Positions 11,026-21,379 of a stretch of 64,000 nucleotides of DNA are shown in pieces. Every line of letters begins with the position of its first letter. Position 1 is the stretch's first letter. The translations under genes and the position numbers were made by a program. This DNA comes from Cricetomys ansorgei (Eukaryota > Chordata > Mammalia > Rodentia > Nesomyidae). The stretch is taken from contig JAMJFZ010002590.1 in the NCBI GenBank assembly GCA_026225945.1, forward strand, positions 48,334 through 112,333, read 5' to 3'. The notes below the pieces were generated by a model that saw nothing but the letters and a program-made list of their open reading frames with translations, did not search any database and was not told the DNA's origin.

Positions 11026-11790
11026 TTAAAACCTGCATTTTTTTGTAAAGGCTGTGTAACTTTACTATATGTCATAAGGACCCAATCTTTCTCTGTATCT
11101 GCATATTAAGACACTTGTCATGTTTAGTCTTGGGTGTCATAGAAGGTACACAGTCATTACAAGAATTAATATATATTGATTCAGTTATTCACTGTCTCTG
11201 CTTACTCATTGATTAGACATTTATGTGCAAGAATGTCACAAGTGTACATCCTTTCAGCATTTTTAGGAAGTAAATAATTATGCGATTCTACTGATATGCT
11301 ATATATAACAAACAAAAACAAGGCACAGTGTCTAAAGACATGAAAGTTAGCTTTAACACATAGTATATTTACATCCTATATCATATAAGTTTCAACTATT
11401 GATAGCTAAAATGCAACCCCAAATTTGATTGTGTAGACATGTCTATTAATGACATCAACATGAAATTTTCCCATAAGTCCACATAATTTGTTTTTTTCTG
11501 TCACTATCATTGAGATGCTTCACTGTTAATTAAGCTGAGCCTTGATGAGGGAAGAGGCTTATGTGTTGTGCATTTTGTTGAAAATATATATCTCTTAATT
11601 ATCCTGCTACTGAAATCAGAGGAAGCACAGATTGATGAGCCTACATCTCCTTAAGTGAGTAGGAGAAGGGTGAATAATCAGACTGACATATTTCTCAGAC
11701 AGAGTAGAGTTATAGGTGTCCACGATCTACATGGAGATAGATGCTAATGATAAAATAGACCACAGGAGAGGTGATTTTCTTCACAGTGTA
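11026..11790. other. Intergenic DNA, nothing recognised
   Basis: Unique AT-rich sequence with no recognisable element. It is missing from copy B as part of the 2.27-kb difference. Confidence 0.5.

Positions 11791-11791
<1 letters not shown>

Positions 11792-11838
<47 letters not shown>
11792..11838. repeat. (TG)n microsatellite
   Basis: About 23 TG dinucleotides. Lies at the right edge of the segment missing from copy B, where only a few TG units remain (about 46977-46988). Confidence 0.95.
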
Positions 11839-11842
<4 letters not shown>

Positions 11843-11924
11843 CCTCAAAAAACATTTGGGAACTCAAAGAGAAAAGAATTTCCTCCTTCATAACATGTTG
11901 GTCCTGAGGCTTAGAGATGTTTAT

Positions 11925-12240
11925 AACTAATTCAGAATCACAACTTAAAAATAGGAGACTCAACTGATAAGAGAATCTCAGTAAAAGATTGTCTAGATCA
12001 AGTTGACCTGTGGGTATACCTGTAAGGAATCATCTTGATTATATCAATTCATGTGTGTGCCACTGTGGGTGTCACCATTCCTTAGGTTTGGTCCTGACTG
12101 TGGAAGAGTGCAGAAAGTGTGGTGAGTAATAATGATACATGAATTCTTTCTTTCTTTCTCTTGTCTGTGATAAAGACCAGCTGTCTTCAGTTCCTTCTTT
12201 GACTCACCCACATTGAAAGCACTTTGTACCTTAAAGGAAT
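11925..12240 (+). mobile_element. MT-like MaLR LTR relic
   Basis: Matches the remembered MT-family LTR plan: 'AGATTGTCTAGATCAAGTTG', 'CCTGTGGGTATACCTGTAAG', 'ATTCCTTAGGTTTGGTCCTG' and a late CTTAAAG. The 3' end (TTGCTTTTGT...CACAGCAACAG) is missing here but present in copy B (47085-47430), so copy A lost about 45 bp after the duplication. Confidence 0.7.
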
Positions 12241-12760
12241 GGCAAAGGGCAATATGGTATCCTGACCCTGAATTTTGTAAAAGATATAGCTAGAATGCAA
12301 AGTCAAAAGCACATGGAGACTGCCATTGAGCTAAAGGTCTCAGATGTTTATTGACTGCAAAAAGCCACAGATTTGAGGAAGAAGACACTATATGTTTCTG
12401 ACCAAACAAGCCAACATGTGAGGGATTCCAAGTTTTGGCACACTTCTTAATCTCAGAATAAAACTAGGGATGGAGTCAAAAGTCTCAGGACATCCCAGGT
12501 CTCAATGGATGACTTGGACAGAAGAGAAAATCTTTGCATGCTCTCTGAACTTATAGACTCACTAGCAGTGTTTGTAAAAGCTTCAGCCTTCATCTTGACC
12601 TAAGAACGCAACCCAGGATGATATCTTAAGTGTTAGTTCACTCCTCAGACGGTGATTCATAGTATGGGCCAATTCTTGATATATTTCCTTATATTTACAT
12701 CTTGTCTTTAATGCATTGACTCACTCTTGTTATTGGAAAAGTTGATCTGTTTGGCAGTAA
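12241..12760. other. Intergenic DNA, nothing recognised
   Basis: Moderately AT-rich sequence shared with copy B (about 47430-47940). No gene or repeat family recognised. Confidence 0.5.
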
Positions 12761-12764
12761 TCAG

Positions 12765-12985
12765 GTAAAAGTACTTGCTGAGAAAGCATCAGACAAAGAT
12801 CCAATACCCCAGCACACACATAAAAATACAGGTGTGGTCATATGCAAATTATATCTTCAAGACTGTGGGAGCTGGCCACCATTCTAGCTCCCTGATCAAT
12901 TAGAGATTCTGTCTTAAAGAATAAGATGGAGAATGATAGAGTAGGGCATAGGAAGTCCTCCTGGGGTCTGCATTCATACAACAGG
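12765..12985 (+). mobile_element. B4-like tRNA-derived SINE relic
   Basis: Shows a degenerate tRNA-type head ('AGTACTTGCTGAGAAAGCAT', 'CCCAGCACACACATAAAAAT'), 'CAGGTGTGGTCATATGCA', a 'TAGAGATTCTGTCTTAAAGA' middle and a 'GTCCTCCTGGGGTCTGCAT' tail, the order seen in rodent B4/RSINE elements. Duplicate at 47943-48155. Confidence 0.55.
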
Positions 12986-14140
12986 CCCAAAATCCAAATG
13001 TGTACACACTATATAACCACTCATACCTACACACCAAAAGGTTAAAAAGAAGTAAAATGGTTAATATACATGCAATTATACCATTCATTCTTTCATTCCT
13101 CCCCCTCTCCACTTGGTGTTGCTCATTGATCCCCAGGCTACATTTATGATACAAAATACCTACACAACTGAGGTATACCCTCAATATCAACAAGTAAAAT
13201 TTGGTAGAAATTTATCCACATTCATTTACTGGTTCACAAAAATAGGTTTTGCATACAATAGAATCATACTCAGCACAAAATATGTACTATCTGGCTTTTC
13301 AGTAAAATGTTGACATTTCTTAATTTTGTATAAAAACTATACTTTGATTCAATTTTAATTTACTTTGATTTGTTTTATATATCACCATTTTTGAGGTCTT
13401 GCCTTACTGATATTTGATCTCCCTATGTTCTTCATTTTACCCTGAAAGTTCCTGAACCTGCCAAGCTGTCATGGAATCCACAATTGACTGGATTTAGTTT
13501 CAAGAGTACTGGCATTTAAGAATTTGTCTCTTCACCAGGATTTAATAATTCACAATATAGTTAATCAAATGTACTGATATATAGAGAGAATATGAATGGC
13601 TATATGTAACCCACAGACAATATTTAGATACTGTGAAACTTCAATATTGAGGCTTACAGTAGAGTCCTAATGTCCAAAAAATATGTACTATATGACTCTT
13701 AATATTATTTCCATGTCAAGTATTCTATGCAGCACCATCAATAAAATTTATGCAGAGGGTTGAAACATACATTGAATTTGGGATATTTTCAACTCATGAT
13801 GGTGCAATTTTGTCATGGCCTTTAATAAATCCAAAAGCTTATTTAGGAAATTTCATTATTTTTCTCATGTGATACAACATTTCATTCCTTAATTCAACCC
13901 AACAATCTAGGAAAGTTCATGGTGTGTTTATCTTCCCTAAAATAATAATCAGAACCACAAGCAAAGCAATATAAAGTCACTTTTCCAAATTATTATAGTA
14001 GTGAGGAAGTATAGGCTGAGGAATCAAACGTAGAACCTGCAAGCACAAGTAAAATACTGCTTTTCAAATCTAAAGGGTAATCATGCAGCTATTACCACTC
14101 ATGTTATGAATGTGAAAAAGGATAGCATATAGTGAATTAG
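12986..14140. other. Intergenic DNA; short ORFs shared with copy B not supported
   Basis: Includes a stretch at 13080-13310 with short ORFs on both strands that stay open in copy B (48075-48491). No homology recognised; this is expected from the recent duplication. Nothing else seen. Confidence 0.5.
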
Positions 14141-14226
14141 GAGGGTGGAAGCAGCTGAGTGGTAAAGTATTTGTCTAATGTGTACAAGGTCCTAGAATCC
14201 ATCCAAAGAGTAGCAAATAAAAACTA
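14141..14226 (+). mobile_element. ID-like SINE relic
   Basis: Degenerate match to the tRNA-Ala-derived ID core: 'AGCTGAGTGGTAAAGTATTT', 'GTACAAGGTCCTAGAATCCA', then 'AGTAGCAAATAAAAA'. Duplicate at about 49305-49395. Confidence 0.6.
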
Positions 14227-14319
14227 CTTAATTTTAAAAAATGATTAAGGGGCCTAATAAATGAAATGTGTTACTAGACACTCATTGGATTTTTTTGTGA
14301 AATTAATAAAGCCTGTGGT

Positions 14320-14890
14320 AGATGTTTGGAATATTACCATTAAAGCATACACAGAGGTAAACAAGCAATAAATTCCTTTATGGGAAGAAGGTATTGGAAA
14401 ATGTGAGTTCAATACTGGCTTGAGCATGAAGGATATAAAATCCCAAAAGAGAAGCTCATGTCTGATTAAAACATTCAATCCCTGAGGAAATAATGTACAC
14501 TGTGGTCTAGCTTGTAAATGTAGCCAGCTGATTTCCTGCTTATACAGATGTGATGTACTTTTGGGGAAGAGACTGGGGAACTTTCTATCTTGCTTATCCC
14601 CAGTGTAAAATAAATTGAAACCTGTGTGACATTTCTGGAGTCTCACTAAGTGGCGTGTTTGATAAAGGGAATGCTATTTACTTTCCTTGTGACAATACAG
14701 TGGTTATGATAGCAACACTATGAATTATGAGCAATGGATCTGAAGACACACAGGAATGGGTTTCTACAGTATCCTTTTAAAATCAGAGGACTAAGGGCTC
14801 AGCGCCTAATATTAGTCTTCTAGGATAACTGATAAATAAAAGTGATTAGTTATCCATATGGTTTTCTCTTTTAAATGGGGTAAGTTTTGA
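14320..14890 (+). promoter_or_regulatory. Conserved upstream block / putative 5' exon of OR pseudogene at 15970
   Basis: Homologous to the blocks at 3480, 32985, 40935 and 49495: 'GAATATTACCATTAAAGCAT', 'GGGAAGAAGGTATTGGAAAA', 'TTTTGGGGAAGAGACTGGGG'. Ends at the shared donor GTAAGT (about 14879-14884). It lacks the palindromes seen in the 3480/40935 versions. Confidence 0.55.
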
Positions 14891-15496
14891 AATCTCTTCA
14901 TGCTAGTATCTTCCTTTTCATTTAAGACATTGATTATCATTACTGTGTATAAAATGACATGTATGATTAAAAAATTGTTATTTTTTTATATTTAAGAAGT
15001 ATTCTGAAGCAAACTCACCTCTACAACATAAGATACTCAACTACTGTAATCATGCAGAATTCAAATTCCCAAAACTTGTTTATAACATACAATTGAATCC
15101 CCTTCTGTATATCTAACTTTCTGTCAGTGAAGGCCAGCAGTGACAGTCCTATTCTGTTTCTGTTTACATAAATCTTTTAGATTGTACATGGAAATCTTTT
15201 AGATTTCGCATAGATTATGCAGGATTTTTCATCAAGGATGTTGTATTTTGGGAGTACATATTACTTGAGGTTGAGAAGAATCAGAGTGTCCTCGATGTAC
15301 ACTTTTTCACCCGTTTCTTCAATGCTAAGACACAGGTAAAATCACTGGATAGCTGAAATAAGTGTCCAGAGTGAGTAGATGCTCCATTTGTGGTGTCTTA
15401 GTTAGTTATCTCATTCTCCACGGACAGATCTCATACTCCCTGATATTTGAGAAGTTTATTGAGAAAATGGCAGCAACTTAAGCATTTCCTAGATTC

Positions 15497-15552
15497 TGGT
15501 TCTTTCTTTCTTTCATTTTTCTTTTTTCTTTTTCTTTTTTCTTTTTTTTTTT
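15497..15552. repeat. Pyrimidine-rich (TTTC)n/(CTTTTT)n tract
   Basis: Short imperfect TTTC and CTTTTT repeats. The homologous site in copy B (50656-50760) is expanded to more than 20 TTTC units. Confidence 0.85.
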
Positions 15553-15969
15553 GAGAACTAAGTTCTTAATAGTAATCTCACAGAGTTCAAACTATGGTCA
15601 GTACCAACTTCTTTCGATACTAGGAGGAACCTGAAAGAGAAGAGAGAATGAAGAATTCTATCCTTTGTCCATTTCATTAAACCTTTTCTCTAGTTATATA
15701 TTGAGTAATCATGTCAGCATACAAAATCCCCAGGCTCAGCATTCAGGACAGTTATGGATATTTTTCATCTTTATTTATTTCATCTATATTTGAGATTCTA
15801 GCACAAGGCAGCAATTGTCATTTATTTCACTATAGTGTGAAAGAAAGCTTCACTGACATCAGGTTGCTTTTTTCAGATACTCTCTGCATATATCTACAGT
15901 TTGAGAGAGAAGATACTATTGGAAGTACTGTGAGGTTCTTCAAGGTCTCTACAAATTTTCAAAAGAAGA

Positions 15970-16903
15970 ATGACTCTGGCAAATGGCTCTTTAGTAACTG
16001 AATTCATTCTCTTAGGTTTAACTGACCAGCCTGACCTCCAAATGCCCCTGTTCTTAATTTTTCTAGTAATGTATATGATAACTGCATGTGGAAATTTGGC
16101 CTTGATCACTCTAATTGTTCTGAATAACCACCTTCACACACCCATGTACTTTTTCCTCTTTAACCTGTCTTTCATAGACCTTTGTTATTCTTCTTTAATC
16201 ACTCCAAAAAATGCTGATGAACTTCATACTAGAGAAGAACATTATATCTTACATGGGGTGCATGACCCAGTTCTATTTCTTTTGCGTTTTTGCTATTTCG
16301 GAATGCTATGTGCTGACAGCAATGGCCTATGATCGCTATGTGGCTATCTGCAATCCACTCCTGTATAATGTTGTCATGTCTTCCAAGGTGTGCTCCTATC
16401 TTATGCTTGGTTCATATTTCATGGGACTTTCTGGTGCCATGATCCACACTGGATGTGTCCTGAGACTGACCTTCTGTGATGGAAACACCATCAACCACTA
16501 TTTCTGTGATCTGCTCCCTTTGCTGCAGCTCTCCTGCACCAGCATCTATGTTAATGAGATAGAGCTGTTCATTGTAACAGGAAAAGATATCATTGTGCCC
16601 ACTGTCATCATCTTTACCTCTTATGGCTTCATCGTCTCCAGCATCCTCAAAATAAAGTCCACTGCAGGCAGGTCCAAAGCCTTCAGCACCTGCAGTTCCC
16701 ACATAATTGCTGTTTCTATGTTTTTTGGGTCAAGTGCATTTATGTATCTCAAACCTTCCTCAGCTGTATCTATGGATGAGGCAAAGTTCTCTTCCATATT
16801 TTACAGCATTGTGGTCCCCATGATGAACCCTTTAATCTACAGCTTGAGGAACAAAGACGTCAAAGGTGCCTTGAAAAAAACGCTGAGAAGAATGTTTTTG
16901 TGA
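15970..16903 (+). pseudogene. Olfactory receptor pseudogene, OR8-like, single 1-nt frameshift
   Basis: An almost intact OR: the ATG at 15970 starts an [16 protein letters not shown] N-terminus, and the C-terminal frame carries [23 protein letters not shown] and [15 protein letters not shown]. The frame breaks at 16206-16211, where a run of six A replaces the five found in its duplicate at 51177. The shift occurs right after the SSLITPK motif at the end of TM2. No other disabling change is visible, so this is a young, minimally damaged pseudogene, possibly polymorphic. Without the shift it would encode about 310 residues. Like the gene at 51177, the usual CAG acceptor before the ATG reads CAA (15953-15954); alternative acceptors are TTTTTTCAG ending 15876 and CTACAG ending 15899. 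Confidence 0.92.
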
Positions 16904-17360
16904 CAATGCAGTCTCTTGATAGATACTACACAGGCAGGCTCTTTGTGATTAGTGTATTTTTGGTGGAAATTTTATGTGTGATTTTCTTATATGGAGATGA
17001 TTATTTTGTATTAATTTGTTCATGATTTGTTTTTACAGCAGTCTGTGTTTCTTTATCTTGTATAAAATTTCTTCTCATCATTAAACTCCTTTAATAATAA
17101 CATTGCATATTTATTTTTTCTTTTAATTTTAATAATAGACATTCAATAAATAAGGATCCTGACATGTATACTTTGTTGCCAATTATATTTATGGAAGACT
17201 AACCATATTTGCTATTTGAAGCCTTGAAACAGTTGGTTACTATCATATTCTGTCTGTTCTTGTCTTTGTTTGTCCAAAGGGCAATATAATACCTCTTTTC
17301 GATGCCTATGTTGAATAGATATACATATTTACACACTGATTTTTAAAACACCTACATCAG
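16904..17360. other. 3' flank of OR pseudogene
   Basis: AT-rich sequence matching 52104-52545 in copy B. A TTTAATAATAACA stretch lies near 17090, and no recognisable feature is seen. Confidence 0.45.
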
Positions 17361-17502
17361 GCTGGGCAATGGTGGCATACAACTTTAATCCTAGCATTCA
17401 GAAGGCAGAGGCAGGTGGATCTCTGTTAGTTCAAAGCAAGCCTGTTCTACACAATGAGTTCCAAGACAACCGGAGTTATAACAGAGAAACCCTGTCTTGG
17501 AA
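17361..17502 (+). mobile_element. B1 SINE (sense)
   Basis: Clear B1: 'GCTGGGCAATGGTGGCATAC', 'CTTTAATCCTAGCATTCAGA', 'AGGCAGAGGCAGGTGGATCT', 'GAGAAACCCTGTCTTGG'. The 3' A-tail site is followed by a (TA)n tract. The same insertion is at 52546-52697, so it predates the duplication. Confidence 0.93.
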
Positions 17503-17513
17503 TAAAATACACT

Positions 17514-17517
<4 letters not shown>

Positions 17518-17567
<50 letters not shown>

Positions 17568-17579
17568 GTATATATATAA
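17518..17579. repeat. (TA)n microsatellite after B1 tail
   Basis: Nearly pure TA with TATATG interruptions. Absent from copy B, where the B1 ends in a plain A-run. Confidence 0.93.
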
Positions 17580-17842
17580 TTACTGTGTTTTAAATATTCA
17601 GTTGTCAACTGTATGATACTAACTTGTAAGTATAGACCAACATATTTATAGTCTTAAAAATATTTTCTTCATGTGAAGAGGCTACTGAATCTAAGTAAGT
17701 TAGCAATTTACAAAATGTAACAAAGATCTCTAATTGAAGCGTATAAATACTCACGCCCTTGATTTCATGTCTACCCCTATTCTCTATAGTTTTTTTTTCT
17801 ATTGCACTGAAATGAAATATGAGGCAGTATGTCTGCTTTGAG

Positions 17843-17846
<4 letters not shown>

Positions 17847-17893
<47 letters not shown>
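17847..17893. repeat. (TG)n microsatellite
   Basis: About 23 TG units. The copy B site (near 52985-53000) has only a short TGTTTTGTGTTG. Confidence 0.95.
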
Positions 17894-17894
<1 letters not shown>

Positions 17895-18830
17895 GTTTCA
17901 GGCTCTCTAGGGTATTTTTTTGGATTTTGTTCCATCATTATTTCCTCATGACAGAAGTTTTATTCTTCCTTTAATTCTTCCTGGGAATAGAAGATGCATT
18001 AGCAGATGATTGGCTTAAGTAAGATTTTGAGTTCTTGTACTAAAAGGTTCTGATATGCATGGAGGGGCTTTTAACAGAGTGAACAGTCTATTGGTAGAGA
18101 ATGGACTGTACAAAATTTACATACTATGCAGAGCCTCTAACAAGATAAAGAGTGTTTTGTGGGAACAAAAGTTCTAACAACAGTATGTAAGGCAAAAGCA
18201 TGCACTATGAAAATGTCTAGGAACTATCCTATAAAATTTATATTTTAAAGCTTTATCATTTAACTGAAAGTAATTGAATGTATTCATAACTTCAAATGCT
18301 TTAGATAATAAATGAAAAAATAAAGAGTGACTTATGTCGTGCTCCTTGATTTTGATACTTATGCAGCCATCGATTGAGCAATCAACTCTTGCATATAACA
18401 TCTGGTTTAGTTCCCCCTCCTCCGCCATGGGAGTCTAGCAATAGGATCAGACCATTCAGACACATATAGCAGCTGTTCCCCTCTCTTCTGGAACACACAT
18501 TCTCTGGTTTGTCCTCAATGATCTTGCCTGTGATAGTTCTAGACATTAAGAGACACCATTCCATGGCCAGTTGTGTCCTTCCTATTTCCTTTTGGTATAT
18601 GTGGGTCAAAAGGAAATGGCAGGGCCAAATGTTGATCATGAATCTATAAAGTAATTGCAGAGACTGATTTTGAACAGAATCAGAAGAGAGACAGAATTGG
18701 ACAAACCCACATTCACAGAGAGACCAATGTGGCCTGTGAGGTGGTGGAGGAACACAATTTATACAGCTGCATTGTACCATTAAGGTAATTTCCCTACACA
18801 TATAGAAGTATACATTATTTATATTTGTGT
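17894..18830. other. Intergenic DNA, nothing recognised
   Basis: AT-rich DNA shared with copy B (about 53000-53890). ORFs of 84 and 139 codons on the minus strand are not maintained in copy B and show no OR or other domain. Confidence 0.5.
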
Positions 18831-18840
18831 TGGTACTTAC

Positions 18841-18970
18841 ATTGATTTTAACACTATATTAAGGTACCAACACTATAAATAAGATTTGTATTTACATTGA
18901 TTTAAACACTATATGCTACCAACACTATGAATAAGGTTTGTATTTACAGTGATTTAAACACTATAATAAG
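18841..18970. repeat. Minisatellite-like tandem repeat, 52-55 bp unit
   Basis: A unit of the type 'ATTGATTTAAACACTATA', 'TACCAACACTATAAATAAG', 'TTTGTATTTACA' starts at 18841, 18896 and 18948 (periods 55 and 52). Copy B (53900-53995) has about one unit fewer. Confidence 0.8.
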
Positions 18971-19204
18971 ACACTATATCAAATAAATAATATATTAACT
19001 CATATTCCAAGATAAAAATAACATCTCATCATTTCGATTTGTTTTGTAAGAATTAATGGCTCATCTAGGTAATGCTTCAGTGACAAAACAAACTGGGCAA
19101 TCCAGATTTCCCAGAGTATTGACTATTTCTTTTAGCAGATATGGAGTTCTATATCAAATGTGGGTTCTTTAAGTAAAGGGAAGACATTGTTCCATATACG
19201 ATGT

Positions 19205-19575
19205 GCTGGGTAGTTGTCTATCTACTTGAAACCAGCTAGAATAATTTGGGAATAAGGAACCTTAGCTAAAAAAAATGTCTTCATCAGATTGACCTGGGAA
19301 CAAGACTGTTGAAAAAAAATGGGAGTGTTTATGATTAATGTGGTGAGGCTTAGTTCACCATGGGCTGTGCCAATCCTTGGCAGGTGTTCCTGGGTGCTAT
19401 AAGAAAGCAGCTAATCAAGTCATGAAGAGCAAGCCAGTAAACAGTGATCCTCCATGGCCTCTCTTTCAGTTCCTGCCTCCAGGTACCATTCCTTACCTTC
19501 CCCAGTGGTAAATTGTTATCTGAAAGTATAAAATGAAGTAAAACCTTTCTGGTAAAGTTGGTTTCATATAAGTCA
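19205..19575 (+). mobile_element. Rodent LTR-like relic (MaLR type?)
   Basis: 'TCTTCATCAGATTGACCTGG', 'GGTGTTCCTGGGTGCTATAA', 'GAAGAGCAAGCCAGTAAACA', 'CCTCCATGGCCTCTCTTTCA' and a 3' 'AAAATGAAGTAAAACCTTTC' mark an abundant rodent repeat of about 370 bp. Duplicate at 54215-54600. Confidence 0.6.
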
Positions 19576-19589
19576 TTTTTGGGAGATTA

Positions 19590-21350
19590 TAATTACATGA
19601 ATTATCTCTCCATTCTCTCCATCTGAAACCTACTCTATTTCCTCTTGCTCTCTTTTCAAATTAATTTATTCTGTTTCTTTAATTGTTCACATACACACAC
19701 ACACACACATGTAAATATATTCTAAAATGTAACATATATATGTACATATACATGTATATGTATATATGTATGGACTCCTTATTGTTTCTCTCCTTTAGAA
19801 GTTTGTATGGCACTTTCAGGTATTATTAAATCTAATTTTTAGGAAATAGAGAATCAAATCTATCTTGAGTTCTCTGGTTTCTCTGTCTAGAGTGCATTGA
19901 GTCTTCAGCAATAAGGACTTACTTTCCAACATCGGGGGAGGGATAATCAAGGGCAACAGGAATAGCTTATAATATTTTGGTTGTCTCTTGAACAACTTTG
20001 ACCTACCAATCAAAAGAAATTTCAATTGTTTTGACTTGCATTTTCCTAATTGCAAGGGAGAATGACCTTTTTTTCTCTTTTATTATATCCTTTATTATTT
20101 AAAACAATTTTAAATTTAAATATATTTGGCTCACATTCTTCCCCTCTTCTAAGTCCTTCCATATCTTCTTTTCTTAGACCATCTAAACTTTAAGGTTTTT
20201 CCTCAAGAAACAAAACCCAATACAACAGCACAGACCCAGAAAACAAGACAAAACAATATCAAAACAGAAACAAACAATAACAACAACAAAAATCCCACCA
20301 ATCTCTAACCAAATCAAAACACACAAAAAGTTATGGAATCCATTATGTGTTGGTCAACTACTCCTGAACATGACTCCTCTCCTGGAATGGTTGATATACC
20401 CAGTGTTATTCATTTGCAAAACCTAATTTCCCTCACCAAGCAGGTATAAATGATAGAGCAATTGTTAATGCTTAATGTAGTGTCTAGGATTACATTCATT
20501 ACATTTACTACATTCATTCATCAATTCATCCACTCACTCATTTGTTTTTTAGTATATCAAAATAAAATATAATCAGATAAAACAAAGACTATCATATCAC
20601 AATTGGAAATGACAACATAACAAAAGGAAACTACCCCAATATTATTGCACTCAGGAATCCCATATGAACACTAAAATGGAAGCTATAACATATATGCAGA
20701 CCCTTGCAGACTTCTGCATTGCTTCTTCAATTTTTAGGCACACTTGTTTTCTTGGTTCTTCCCACCATCTCCTCTGGCTGTTACACTCAGTATGATTGAT
20801 ATATATATTCATACACTTGTGTGTGTTTGTGTGTGTGAGAGTTGGTGTGTGAGTCTGTTTGTGTGTGTGTCTGTGTGTGTGTCTGTATGTATGTTTTCTT
20901 GAACACTACTCAGGTTGTTATTCTTATCCTCTTAAGTTCATCTTTAATATCCTTGAATTATTTGATAAAGGAAATGATTGTTTTTTAAAAATTCTGTGTC
21001 ATGGGGTTCCTTTATATAATTCTCACTGGATATCATTTCTGCAGTACTAGTGGCTTCGAGAGAAACACACTATCTTGGTCTTTCATATCATGTGTGGTTT
21101 TACATTGTGACTCGGGCATGTGACTTTCTTTTTCTACTTTGTTTCTGATGTGAGACCATAAGTTGCTAGGTTGGCTCTGAACAGGATCTGTGTTATCAGA
21201 ACTGGGCGAGAGGCAGCTGGTATGTGAACTGCTCCTTTGGAGCTAGGATTTTGGAGCTAAGTGTGGTTATGGTTGGCAGCTTATCCATTTTCAATCAGTA
21301 TTGGGAATGAAGGCTTATCAAAAGCAAAAAGATGAGACAAAATAATTAAA
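19590..21350 (-). mobile_element. L1 (Lx-type) 3' UTR fragments, antisense
   Basis: Antisense L1 3' UTR phrases are recognisable: 'TCTCCATTCTCTCCATCTGA' at the start, a CA/TATG-rich microsatellite, 'CTCCTTTAGAAG', 'CACATTCTTCCCCTCTTC' and 'CAACTACTCCTGAACATGAC', plus 'GGTTGATATACCCAGTGTTA'. At least two fragments are joined (boundary near 20070). About 0.7-0.8 kb of 3' UTR is missing at about 19765 relative to copy B. Confidence 0.75.
20816..20893. repeat. TG-rich microsatellite
   Basis: Interrupted TG repeat within the L1 debris. The copy B site is the GT/GCGC/AC palindrome at 56571-56612. Confidence 0.85.
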
Positions 21351-21379
21351 TAAAAGGGATAAAGATGGGAAAAAAGAAT

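Noticed and set aside
11716..11963. Cys-Val or Thr-His repeat ORFs (also near 26826-27144, 27161-27311, 60911-61168 and 63006-63287)
   Set aside because: Translations of (TG)n/(CA)n repeats.
12765..12850. Possible tRNA gene
   Set aside because: Degenerate tRNA-like head belongs to a B4-type SINE; no intact cloverleaf seen. The same applies to the ID-like relics at 14141, 29880 and 49305.
12900..13313. 97- and 66-codon ORFs on opposite strands, also open at 48075-48491
   Set aside because: Overlapping opposite frames, no domain, partly within a B4-like SINE; preservation is explained by recent duplication.
14254..14646. 130-codon minus-strand ORF over the conserved upstream block (also short ones at 3490 and 40948)
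   Set aside because: The block is conserved as non-coding + strand sequence with a splice donor; the antisense frame is broken or shortened in the other paralogous blocks.
18174..18801. 84- and 139-codon minus-strand ORFs
   Set aside because: The frames are not maintained in copy B (53456-53659 is much shorter), and no homology is recognised.
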